DNA from: a virus | IMG/VR virus record: IMGVR_UViG_3300031603_000011 | Span: 1 to 41,033 of that record | Length of the DNA: 41,033 nt | Direction: 5' to 3' (one strand) | Part shown: positions 8,369 through 17,600 of the stretch, piece after piece | How positions within the stretch are numbered: position 1 is the first letter of the stretch | How the letters are laid out: each line of letters opens with the position of its first letter | Program-made: the position numbers and the translations under genes | The notes under the pieces: model-generated | The model's database searches: none | Seen by the model: the letters and a program-made list of their open reading frames with translations, nothing else | What the model was told of the DNA's origin: nothing

Positions 8369-9025
8369 TTATTTAACCTTTCCAAAAGATGCAAGGTTCA
8401 TATTCTTAGGAAGTTTAGATTTTACTTTAGCTTTAAATGCTTCTTTCAATACCATTTTTGCCTTAGCTACTTTCTTATCTTCTCTTGCTTTCTTAGATGC
8501 TTCTTTTTTAGCAATAGCATCATCTGCTGTCTTTTTATCTGTTGCTTCTTTATCTGTTGCTTCTTTATCCATAACACCTTTTCTTTCTGTGTTTGCTATT
8601 GCAACTTTTGCTTTACCTGCAATAGAAGCGACTTTTTTACTTCCTTTTTCTAAAGAAGTAGAAATCTTTTCAACTCTACCAATATACTTTTTCATGACAG
8701 CTAATGATGCCTTAGCAGCTGCTATGTTTTCTTTATGCTCAACACTTCCAAAAATTGCCTGTTCAGTAGTATTTTTTTGAAATGCTTTATAAGCATCTGC
8801 ATATTTTTTACCAATATCGTTCTGTACCATATCAACTGAAAGTCCGGCAGCAAGTATAGTTTCTTTTTCTTTAAAAATTGAAGGAAGTGCTTTAAAAGCC
8901 TTTCCACTTTTAAGTTTGCGTAAAGCAGCTTTTCTTTGTTTATCGTTCATCTCTTCTTCATTAATAACATCTTTAAAGAGATCTTCAAATTCTTCAACTA
9001 ATAATTCATTCATTAATTTATTCAT
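8369..9025 (-). CDS. Probable prohead core / internal head protein
   Basis: 218 residues from ATG 9025 (AAGGAG upstream); a TTG one codon earlier is less well placed. The N-terminal 25 residues are acidic and contain L-V-E and I-N-E sites of prohead-protease type; the remainder is Lys/Ala-rich, helical and strongly basic, with a run of short repeats (DKEATDKEATDKKTAD). It occupies the place of T4 genes 67/68 between portal and protease. Composition fits a core or internal protein that binds DNA after maturation. There is no recognisable sequence match to gp67 or gp68, so this is inference from place and composition. Confidence 0.75.
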   Translation of the reverse strand: MNKLMNELLVEEFEDLFKDVINEEEMNDKQRKAALRKLKSGKAFKALPSIFKEKETILAAGLSVDMVQNDIGKKYADAYKAFQKNTTEQAIFGSVEHKENIAAAKASLAVMKKYIGRVEKISTSLEKGSKKVASIAGKAKVAIANTERKGVMDKEATDKEATDKKTADDAIAKKEASKKAREDKKVAKAKMVLKEAFKAKVKSKLPKNMNLASFGKVK

Positions 9026-9036
9026 CAATTTTCTCC

Positions 9037-10179
9037 TTATATGCTTAGAAGATAAATTGCTTCTTTGATAAGATCAGGTCGAGTTCCTTCTTCTATACTA
9101 CCATCAAGTTTTGCAATTAATTTATCTAATTTTTCTTTTAGTTTTTCGTCTTCCATTTTTTCAGCAAGTTTCTTTAATTCTCCAGAAATAGTTTTAATTT
9201 GTTCTGGTGTTAATTCTTTAGCTTCTTCTTCTGGATCAATATCATCATCTTCTTCAGTATCATCTTCTGCAGTATCTTTTTCTTCTTCACCTTCAGCTTC
9301 TGTTATATAAGCTGATCTAACTGCTTCAATCTCTTCATCTTCAAAAAGAATTTCCATACCTTTAGAAAGATCTTGTAAAGATTCTCTAAGTGTTGCATTA
9401 GAAATGATTGCTTTACCAAACATTGCTTTTCTGTCAGCGTTATCTAAGAAAAATACTTGTGGATATTCTTCAAAAAGTGTTACAAATTTTTCCTTACCTG
9501 CTTCTACATCTTCAACAAATAATACTGCTGCTTCAACGAAACCTTCTTTAAACTCTGCTCTTTTCCATAAATCATTAGCTTTTTCGGCAATACTTGAATT
9601 AACAAGTTTCACTTTTTCATTTTCAAGCAATGATACTATTACTTTATCTTCAAAGTTAAAAAATTTAACTTCATTGATAGGATGTGTTTCAAGTCTAGCT
9701 TGATACTCTTTGAAAAACTTTTCATTCTTAATAGAAAGATTGTCGTTAGCTTCTGCAAGCTGACTATAATCTACTACGTCTTCAAAGTCCTTTACTGCAA
9801 GGGATTCATTAATTAATTCATTAATAAATGCTTCTTGTTCTATTACGTTTTCTTTGTAAGATTCTGCAAGATCATCAACTGATGCATTTTCATCTTCAAA
9901 AAAGTTTTTGATTGAATCCTTAAACCCTGATTCTTCTTTTGTTAAAAAGATTTCTTCAAAGTTTTCCATAGTAAGTGTTAATGTCTTTGGTTCAAAGTTA
10001 TACTCAGCAGTATAAAAACTTCCGTTCTCATGATCTAATAGGATCATACTATCTTCGTACATATTAACAAGTGCTGCGTTTGATGATTCATTAACTATTG
10101 AAGAGATAATTTTTTCCATACTCTTATTTGAGTAAAGGTTCATGTCTTCAAATTCTCTTAATGACATTTCTAAAGCCAT
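9037..10179 (-). CDS. Acidic head-region protein, probable prohead core component
   Basis: 380 residues, acidic, mostly helical, starting at ATG 10179 behind GGAGG. Residues about 303-325 form an Asp/Glu stretch. The C-terminus is a coiled-coil-like segment (ELTPEQIKTISGELKKLAEK). Several gp21-type sites are present (INE-S, LAE-A, ITE-A). Its place between portal and protease is that of T4 genes 67-68, whose products are core proteins. I do not recognise a catalytic domain. Confidence 0.75.
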   Translation of the reverse strand: MALEMSLREFEDMNLYSNKSMEKIISSIVNESSNAALVNMYEDSMILLDHENGSFYTAEYNFEPKTLTLTMENFEEIFLTKEESGFKDSIKNFFEDENASVDDLAESYKENVIEQEAFINELINESLAVKDFEDVVDYSQLAEANDNLSIKNEKFFKEYQARLETHPINEVKFFNFEDKVIVSLLENEKVKLVNSSIAEKANDLWKRAEFKEGFVEAAVLFVEDVEAGKEKFVTLFEEYPQVFFLDNADRKAMFGKAIISNATLRESLQDLSKGMEILFEDEEIEAVRSAYITEAEGEEEKDTAEDDTEEDDDIDPEEEAKELTPEQIKTISGELKKLAEKMEDEKLKEKLDKLIAKLDGSIEEGTRPDLIKEAIYLLSI

Positions 10180-10201
10180 ATTTTTGCCTCCATAAAATAT
10201 T

Positions 10202-10636
10202 CTAAATGTATTTTTTTATTCCTCTATAAACTCTCTTAATCGTATTGTCCACTACATGATCAAATGTAATTTGTATATATTTCATATCTTCATTTATATA
10301 ATATCTTTGTTGTATTTCTTCTTTCAGGGATCTATTAATACACTTAGCAGTGTTCCCATCTGTTTCTATAATCTCTAAAAAATCCCCTCTAGTATTATCT
10401 TTAGAAAAGTTAAAAAATGGACTATTATCTTTTTTGAATTGTCTCTTACCTTTGTGCGATGCAGCTAAAGGTAAAGTGTATTCTTTTTCTTCTATGAGTA
10501 TATTCTTAAACTCTTTAAATACCTTTGTTGTAGGATATATACTTTTTTGAACCTCAAGGAATTGACCCACTTCAAATTTAGGGGTCTGTTCCTTTAGTTC
10601 TTCTAGTAATGATCCTAATGTATAAACTTTATCCAT
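10202..10636 (-). CDS. Hypothetical protein downstream of the portal gene
   Basis: 144 residues. The ATG overlaps the portal stop codon by 8 nt (ATGGATAA), indicating translational coupling; no strong separate ribosome site is seen. It has a helical N-terminus and a mixed alpha/beta body with two basic patches (ASHKGKRQFKKDN, KRVYRGIKKYI). No family recognised. Its position suggests a head-completion or connector-associated role, but nothing in the sequence proves it. Confidence 0.75.
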   Translation of the reverse strand: MDKVYTLGSLLEELKEQTPKFEVGQFLEVQKSIYPTTKVFKEFKNILIEEKEYTLPLAASHKGKRQFKKDNSPFFNFSKDNTRGDFLEIIETDGNTAKCINRSLKEEIQQRYYINEDMKYIQITFDHVVDNTIKRVYRGIKKYI

Positions 10637-13600
10637 TTAATATTGTATTTCCACAATCAACTGTTAATTCATTCAAAGACTTAAGTGTTCCACTCTCATC
10701 TTTTTCCCATAGAGTAACTACTCTTCTTTCAAAGTCTATTCCTTTAAACTCATTAAGAGATGTTAAAGCAACTATATTATTTCTATTAAGTTTATTACTT
10801 TTAACTTTTACACTTCCAGTTATAAAACTAGATGCTGCTTCAAACATAGGAGCTAAATCTGCTGTCTTGTTATAATCTTTAGATGCTTTTATTAAGTTAA
10901 AGAAGTCTGTTTTATTTTCTATTAAGAAATCTTTACCAAACATATTTGTTATTGTAGATGCTTCTAAATCTACTGGTGCTTCTGGAGGTGCTTCACCTTC
11001 TGGAGGAACTGCTCCTGCTGGGATTTCCATTCCAGCAATATCTCCAGGAACTCCTGCTGCCATTCCACCTGCTTGTGCTTCATTACCTTCTAACTTTTTT
11101 TGTAATGTAATATCAGCAATCTCTTTATTAGACATTTTTAAGATGTTTTTAAGTATCCATTCATTAGGAAAAAGATTTAACTGCTGTATAGCGGCGATAA
11201 GGGCCATTCTCTGGTTAATTAATTCAATTTCTGTTATCTCTTTTACGTTAGATGGAGGAGTAAGTTCAATTTTGAAATTACTTAGATCTTCCTTTTTATA
11301 TCCTTTGAAGAACAACTCTAATGCTGCTACTTTATTAAGTCCCTGAATAATCTGTGACTGAACTCTCTCAATAAATCTACCAAATTTCTGGTCAATAGTT
11401 GAATTATGAACTACTACTCCTGCAGATAAAGCAAAGTTAGGGGTTTCATCATCTACTGTAATATCATATGTATCAACTGTTTCTTCTAAAAATCTTACTT
11501 GTTTTACTTTATGATTATAAGGATAACAAACTCTTAATTCATTTAACCCTTTTTTATAACCTAGAGCCTTTAAGATATTAGTTATTGTAGTAGTAGAAAT
11601 TTTTAAGGATTTAGAAATGAAAACTCTTGACTCATTTCTAATTTTCATTATTTCCGGAAAATAATATTCTTTATTTATAAAATTTGCCCAACTTTCATAT
11701 CCTTCTTTTTTTATATAATTGAGTAAAGTAACATTAGAAATTTTAAAGAATTTTGAAACTTCTATAGAGTTCTTAGAAACACTAAGTTGTTCTTTAATTG
11801 AATCAATTTTTAATTTTTTAGTTTTAGTTTTTAATGCATTATACTCATTAAGGTTTTCTAAAATAAAACTTTCCCAATCCTTATATCCAAAATCTTGAAT
11901 GATATATCTTAATGTCATTCTATTAATATTCATATACTTAGAAACATTAAGCAAACTATCATTTTTTATTTCACCAATAACTTTAAGAATTTGTTTTTCA
12001 GTTGTATATCCTCTCTTACACATTTTTTTTCTATACTCTTCGCTTTTCCATTTTTCTTTCATCATATAACTATGCAAATTCCAATGATCTTTGTTAGTCA
12101 TACAGATAAGATTACTTGGATTGTTGTTATTTTTAAGAAAATCAATATGATGCGTAGTAGTTTTTCTTTCTTTTGAGCTTATATTTTTTTTATATTCTTC
12201 TCTCAATTCATTTTTCTTAATTATTCTATGGGTATATTCATATTCTCCTGTGTTGTTGTTCATAAGCATTTCATAATTAGGCATACTTTTACTTGAAGAT
12301 AACTTTGAATATATTGGCATCAATGAAGTGTTTTCTTTTAAGTCCTGTGCTTCACAATAACTTCCATCTCTTAACATAAATTTATGATCAGGAGTTGCTT
12401 TTATTGTTTTATCGTTATCAAGCACCACTTCAACTAATTCAGCATCCTGACGAGTCATTCCTGCCCATTTAATAGGCTTAATAACCCATTCTCCATCTTT
12501 TATTGAATATACAAAATTTTTCTTACCGTCTTTAAACTCTTCTGAAATATCTTTTATAGATAAATCTCTTCCATCTGTAAGCTTTATCTTTGTTTCTGGA
12601 TGTAAACACAAGCTTCTTTCTAAATTAGCTTGCTCACCCATATAACTAGGAGGTATATTCATTGTTTTAAGTATCTTATCTTTAAAATATTTTAGTAATG
12701 GATCTTCAGAACCTGAATTACCCATTGCTGCTCCACCTTGAAGTGTTTCAATTCTAGTTCCAGTTTGACCTTCTCTTACAGGAACAAATATATCAGATGT
12801 AATTGACATTACATTTGCTTTCTTATTAATATTTCCATTCTCATCTATAAAGGATTGTGATCTATAAGCATTTTTCATTTTAGTTAAAAATCGTTTAGCC
12901 TCAACAGCATTGAGATTACCTACATCTATGTAGAATACTCTTCTTTCTGGTGCTCGGCTTATTCGATATACTAACATTAAATCTTCAAGCATAACTAAAC
13001 GTCTGTAAGTTCTAATTCCTGCTTCTAATAGAGATCCACCATAAGGTGCATGAGATTTATTATCTATTTTGAAGTGAATGATTTGCCAAGGGAATAATCT
13101 ATATTCAGAAACCTCTTGAGCAGTTCTTGATGCTCCAGTTCCTTCTTTTTTCTTAACTACTTTATATGTAAAGTGAGAAAGCTTACCATCTTTTTCTATT
13201 CTCTCTACTTTGTCTGGTTCTAGGTATCTAACTCTTCTAATCTCTTTTGGCTTCTTATAATCATCCGGAACAATTTCATAAAAATTATCACCCATCTTAA
13301 CTGTCTCATAGAAGATAGTCCATAATTCATTATTCATATCTAATTTCTTGATAAAAACTTCATCAAGAACATCTTTAATTGCTTCATCATCAGAAAAGAA
13401 TTTCATTACATCACCAGAGTCATTAGGTTGTGATGAATCATCTGAGATAATTTCAATACCTCTATGAATGAATTCCATCCCATCCATTTCTTTATATGTA
13501 TCATATCCTGTTTTTCTGTTAGTTAAATCACTTCCCTGACCAAACTCTGTATCATCAAAAAAGATATTAAAGTCGGAACCATCTGAATATGAGTCATCAG

Positions 13601-13733
13601 TTAAGTCTATTTTTTTAGGATCAATATCTGTCTTTAGTTCCTGACCGAGATCAGAGATAGCATTAATATCTGTCTGGATACTTCTTGCTGCTTTTTCATC
13701 TACAAATACTTCAACTCCATCTATAAGTGGCAT
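10629..13733 (-). CDS. gp20: Portal vertex protein (T4 gp20-like) with intein
   Basis: 1034 residues as encoded, 632 after removal of a 402-residue intein. The portal is the dodecameric ring at the packaging vertex. Extein features typical of gp20: MEFIHRGIEIISDDSSQP, the beta region YLEPDKVERI, the central helix block RRLVMLEDLMLVYRISRAPERR followed by FYIDVGNL, and LKTMNIPPSYMGE then STIDQKFGRFIERVQ. The C-terminus has a Pro/Ala-rich linker (about PEGEAPPEAPVD). The start has AGGAG 8 nt upstream, 3 nt after the stop of the previous gene. It is flanked by overlapping genes of the same packaging operon. Confidence 0.95.
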   Translation of the reverse strand: MPLIDGVEVFVDEKAARSIQTDINAISDLGQELKTDIDPKKIDLTDDSYSDGSDFNIFFDDTEFGQGSDLTNRKTGYDTYKEMDGMEFIHRGIEIISDDSSQPNDSGDVMKFFSDDEAIKDVLDEVFIKKLDMNNELWTIFYETVKMGDNFYEIVPDDYKKPKEIRRVRYLEPDKVERIEKDGKLSHFTYKVVKKKEGTGASRTAQEVSEYRLFPWQIIHFKIDNKSHAPYGGSLLEAGIRTYRRLVMLEDLMLVYRISRAPERRVFYIDVGNLNAVEAKRFLTKMKNAYRSQSFIDENGNINKKANVMSITSDIFVPVREGQTGTRIETLQGGAAMGNSGSEDPLLKYFKDKILKTMNIPPSYMGEQANLERSLCLHPETKIKLTDGRDLSIKDISEEFKDGKKNFVYSIKDGEWVIKPIKWAGMTRQDAELVEVVLDNDKTIKATPDHKFMLRDGSYCEAQDLKENTSLMPIYSKLSSSKSMPNYEMLMNNNTGEYEYTHRIIKKNELREEYKKNISSKERKTTTHHIDFLKNNNNPSNLICMTNKDHWNLHSYMMKEKWKSEEYRKKMCKRGYTTEKQILKVIGEIKNDSLLNVSKYMNINRMTLRYIIQDFGYKDWESFILENLNEYNALKTKTKKLKIDSIKEQLSVSKNSIEVSKFFKISNVTLLNYIKKEGYESWANFINKEYYFPEIMKIRNESRVFISKSLKISTTTITNILKALGYKKGLNELRVCYPYNHKVKQVRFLEETVDTYDITVDDETPNFALSAGVVVHNSTIDQKFGRFIERVQSQIIQGLNKVAALELFFKGYKKEDLSNFKIELTPPSNVKEITEIELINQRMALIAAIQQLNLFPNEWILKNILKMSNKEIADITLQKKLEGNEAQAGGMAAGVPGDIAGMEIPAGAVPPEGEAPPEAPVDLEASTITNMFGKDFLIENKTDFFNLIKASKDYNKTADLAPMFEAASSFITGSVKVKSNKLNRNNIVALTSLNEFKGIDFERRVVTLWEKDESGTLKSLNELTVDCGNTILNG
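11403..12608 (-). mobile_element. HNH-endonuclease intein in the portal gene
   Basis: 402 residues. Starts with Cys (CLHPETKIKL), has splicing block B (ATPDHKFMLRDG), and ends AGVVVHN before +1 Ser. The inserted nuclease is HNH type: HHIDFLKNNNNPSNLICMTN followed by DHWNLH. Three helix-turn-helix-like repeats follow (SKYMNINRMTLRYII, SKFFKISNVTLLNYI, SKSLKISTTTITNIL), probably for target recognition. Excision joins ANLERSL to STIDQKFGR in a conserved portal stretch. Confidence 0.92.
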
Positions 13734-13736
13734 ATA

Positions 13737-14129
13737 TTATACTCCTGCTGTCTTTAATTCTAAAAACTTTTTGGCATTTGGATCTGTTAGAGCCAAAATT
13801 CTTAATGCTTTAGGGTTTTTAATACTCATATCTTTATATAAGTCTTCTCTAACTTTAATGTTGTTAGGGTTATTAGAAGTTGAAGTTTTACCTAATGTTT
13901 TATCTTCTATTTTTTCTATTGTTTTCTCTTGTTCGTTTTGTCCCATTCCTGAAACTTTCCCTTGCTTTCTTGCCAATATTCTTGTAAGGCTTGCTGGCTT
14001 ATTTAATTTTTTTTTAGCGGCACTTTTTACTTTAGAAAGAATATCTCCAGTCCCTCTATTCAAGGTACCACCAGCTCTCTTAGCCATCTCTAATTCATTT
14101 CTCATTGTGTTTTTGTTTTTATATCTCAT
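13737..14129 (-). CDS. Small basic protein in the packaging operon
   Basis: 130 residues, strongly basic in the first 60 (AAKKKLNKPASLTRILARK), with a low-complexity middle and a short C-terminal helix. It overlaps the previous gene by 11 nt and ends 3 nt before the portal start. The ribosome site is weak (AAAGAGA). It could bind DNA or the terminase-portal assembly; no family recognised. Confidence 0.7.
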   Translation of the reverse strand: MRYKNKNTMRNELEMAKRAGGTLNRGTGDILSKVKSAAKKKLNKPASLTRILARKQGKVSGMGQNEQEKTIEKIEDKTLGKTSTSNNPNNIKVREDLYKDMSIKNPKALRILALTDPNAKKFLELKTAGV

Positions 14130-14604
14130 CGTTTTTCTCTTTATGATCTTTATAGTATATTGCTACTTTGTCTTCTTCTAGGTTACCTTCATGAACCAAT
14201 TCATATCCGCCTTCCATGATCCATCTCTTATCACTTCTATGAATTCTTTCATCTTCATATGAGTAATATATAATATCAGGTTTAAAAAGTTTAGCATATC
14301 TTTTACCTAGAATTTCGAAAACCTTAAAAAACCGTTTAACGTTTGGTCTATCTTTTCCAAATTCAATTTCCCAGTCAAACCCTGTAATTGTTCTAACTTC
14401 ATATGATTTCATTATATCATATTCTTTAAAAGAACCAAACTCTTTACTATAACTATAAAACTCATCAAAAGAAAACTCAGTTAGACCTAGTGTTACTTTA
14501 TTATCTCCATCGAGAAACGTATATTTAATTCCATAATCTACTATTTCTTCTAGTACTTTTATTCCATTTATATCTAATATTAATTTGTGGTTCCTATTAA
14601 CCAT
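14119..14604 (-). CDS. Hypothetical protein between terminase and portal
   Basis: 161 residues. The ATG lies inside the last codons of the terminase gene with AAGGAAG 7 nt upstream, so it is co-translated. Mixed alpha/beta, aromatic-rich (FDWEIEFGK, LFKPDIIYYSYEDER, KRWIMEGGYELVHEG). The block EILGKRYAKLFKPDIIYYSYED resembles conserved phage proteins of unknown function. I cannot assign a function; position suggests a virion assembly role. Confidence 0.75.
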   Translation of the reverse strand: MVNRNHKLILDINGIKVLEEIVDYGIKYTFLDGDNKVTLGLTEFSFDEFYSYSKEFGSFKEYDIMKSYEVRTITGFDWEIEFGKDRPNVKRFFKVFEILGKRYAKLFKPDIIYYSYEDERIHRSDKRWIMEGGYELVHEGNLEEDKVAIYYKDHKEKNDEI

Positions 14605-17600
14605 TCATAATCTTCCTTAGAGCATCCATATGAATCTTCAAAATCATCATTGTCCATTGTATCAGAAGAAAGAACATCAAAAGTTTCCGCAACTCTTTTT
14701 AAAGAACTATCTTCAGAATTATCTTTACTGCCAGACTCTATTACTTCACCGTCATCAGTTATTAAAAAAGATTCTCCAGAATTTATAGCTTTATTTCTTA
14801 AGTATAAAGCTAAAGCTAGTGATATGATAGTATCATCATTTGATCCACCAGAATGCTCTGGTTTATTTCCACCTGCCCATATCCAAGTTGATAACTCCAT
14901 CCATAATCTCTTGCTATAAATCTTTATACTATCAAACAACTCAGGAACAGTAATCCAATCAATAAAATCATTAGTCAATAACTTTCTAGTCTTAACGTCT
15001 GTAGTCCAACCTGTCATCCGTGTGATTCCATTCTTGGTCTTTTTCTGTTTATATACATTCTGGTATGGATCAATTTCTGAATAATATACGCCATTGAAAA
15101 TTGCTTCACCTATACTATTACATTCTATTGCTAAGTATGCTTCATTGTAATATATAGCAGCTTTTTTTATAAATCTTGCAAAGTTTGGTGTAGACATATG
15201 ACCTTTGTATTCTGCTACTTGTTCGTATTCTGCAACATCAAGAATTTCCATAGTAGAGAAGTCTTTACCTGTTCCTGATGAAACATCAATCCCTGCTATA
15301 TACCTATGTCCAGGAATTGGCTTCTTCCAAATCCACCATCCTTCATACTCAGAAGTCCCGAAGACATCTTTAGTTATTGGTTCTCTCAATCTTTCTTCTA
15401 CATTAGAAAGTATCTCTTCGGAAAAGACTTTATCTCCTGCAACAATAAAATCATGTAATATCTCTTGACGATATGCTGCTGTATTTAAATCGTCGTGTGC
15501 TGCTTTTAACCATTCATTATCTAAATATGTTTCTCTTGCTATCGGTTTAAAGAATTCATTATATTTTTTCTTTATTTCTGGTTTATAATAATATCCTTCT
15601 TTGACTGCTTTATCAAGGATGTCGTTATATCCTTTCTTTGGCCCTTTAATTTTTTCATCATCAGGAACTTCCCACCAGTCAATTTCTAAATACTTAGTGT
15701 CTTTACTTCCTGCTCTTGCTGCTGTTACTTGCTCATAATAATAAGCACCTTTTCCAGCCACTCCGTTAGGTGTATTACTTCCTAACAACCCATTAGCATA
15801 AAAACTTTTAGATTCTGGAATAGTGAAATCATAAGTGTTTTTTTGGCTTTTTTCTTTAATGACACTTAAGACAGTATTGTCTATCATTCCACTAAGTAAT
15901 ATGTTATCATGGGTACTTTCTTTTAAATAACTGTTTTCTCTTATTTCGTCTATGTTATTATAATTTTGTTTTCTAGGTAGAGAAAAACCTATTTTTTCAA
16001 GAAATTTCTTTCTGTGGGAGTAAATTCTTAATGTGTTTGACTTTTTAATTAAAAAAGAATGTATTCCAAAACTTAATAAAATCATTTTTAATTGATAAAG
16101 AAGTTCATAGCTATAGCTTGTATAATCAACAGAATGATTCTTATAATTATTACATCCATCTCCATCAAACATCCCTTGTAATAAACTTATCATTAGAGTC
16201 TTTTTTAATTTAAGATTCCCTTTTGAAATTGTTTTATATTTAGCAGTAGTAGAAAAATATCCTAAAGAATTAAAAAGAAGAACAAATCCTTTTCCGAATA
16301 TATCTATTCTTCCGTTGTAAAATTTAAAAGAAAAGTTATATTTATTACAAATGTTTGATATTTTTTTAATAATAAAATCTTCAGTACAAGCTATACTTAT
16401 TTTATATTTCGTCTTATCTATATACCCTTCAGCTATATAAATTCCTATTAGATAAGATAAATCATTGTCTATTTTTTTAATATTAATATATTTTTCTGTA
16501 TTTCTTTTTGGTGTATAGATATAGTTTATAACTTCTAAACATCCTCTATATTTTATTTCAGAACTACTTAATATATTATCTCCTACTTTAATGTCTTTCA
16601 ACATTTTCAATTCAGACTTTCCATCTTTATTTATCATCATTGGATGAATAGGAGAACCAGAAATCTTAAATCCAGAGGAAGTTTCAACAGTATAAATATC
16701 AGTAATTCCACTATCATAAAATGTATTACATTCTTGCTGATGATTTATTCCGTCTATTTTAAATTCTGGTATTTCGTTATATCCTAATTTACAGTTTTTA
16801 GGTTTGTAATCTTTTACTTGTTCTAATCCACTATCTGTATAAATATAGGTATCTCCAACAACACAAGAAATTAATATCAACTGTCCACCTGTTTTATTTA
16901 AAGTAGGCTGTGCTGACGCAATAATATTTCTTGCCATTCTTTCTGATTGATAAAATGCAACCTCATCCAATATCAATACAGATAAAGAGTCACCACGACC
17001 AGCATTATCTGATTGACTTTCAGAGAGTATTGTTGAAGTTGAAGATTTCCCATGAATGAAAGTTATTTCCTGTTGATTTTGATATTTGATTGGTGTCTTC
17101 ATCCATTCTGGGAGGCTGTTCATTGTTGAATATATTTTCTTTACGAACTGTTGTGCTTTTTTTTGTTTAACTGATACAACATCTATTGATTCGGCAGGGA
17201 AGAAATGTGCTCTCCAAAAACTATATAGAGCAAAGATTGTTGATAATCCACTATTATGAACAACTAAACAATTAGATAGAAAATTACTTGTAGCAGTTGT
17301 AATATCATAAACGTTTTCGGGCTCTTCTAATGTTTGAATCTTTCTAATTTTATTAAATGGTTGATTTGAGTTATATGGTTTCTCTTTAGATATTAGTTCA
17401 ATTATCTCTTTTGTATCTGTTTTTCCTTTTATCCCTATTTCATCTATAAACTTTAATACTGATTTCTTCTGAGAGATCCTTATTTTCCAAAATCGTTGTG
17501 TTTGTTTTTTCCCAAATTGTTCTTGAATCCAACAATGAATTCCATATTTAGTTTGTAATATGTACTCTAATTGTTTTAATAATGTATAATTTGGAGCACC

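Noticed and set aside
9065-9703. Ser-rich plus-strand frames opposite the acidic head protein.
   Set aside because: They are antisense shadows of Glu/Lys codons, with no ribosome sites or family features.
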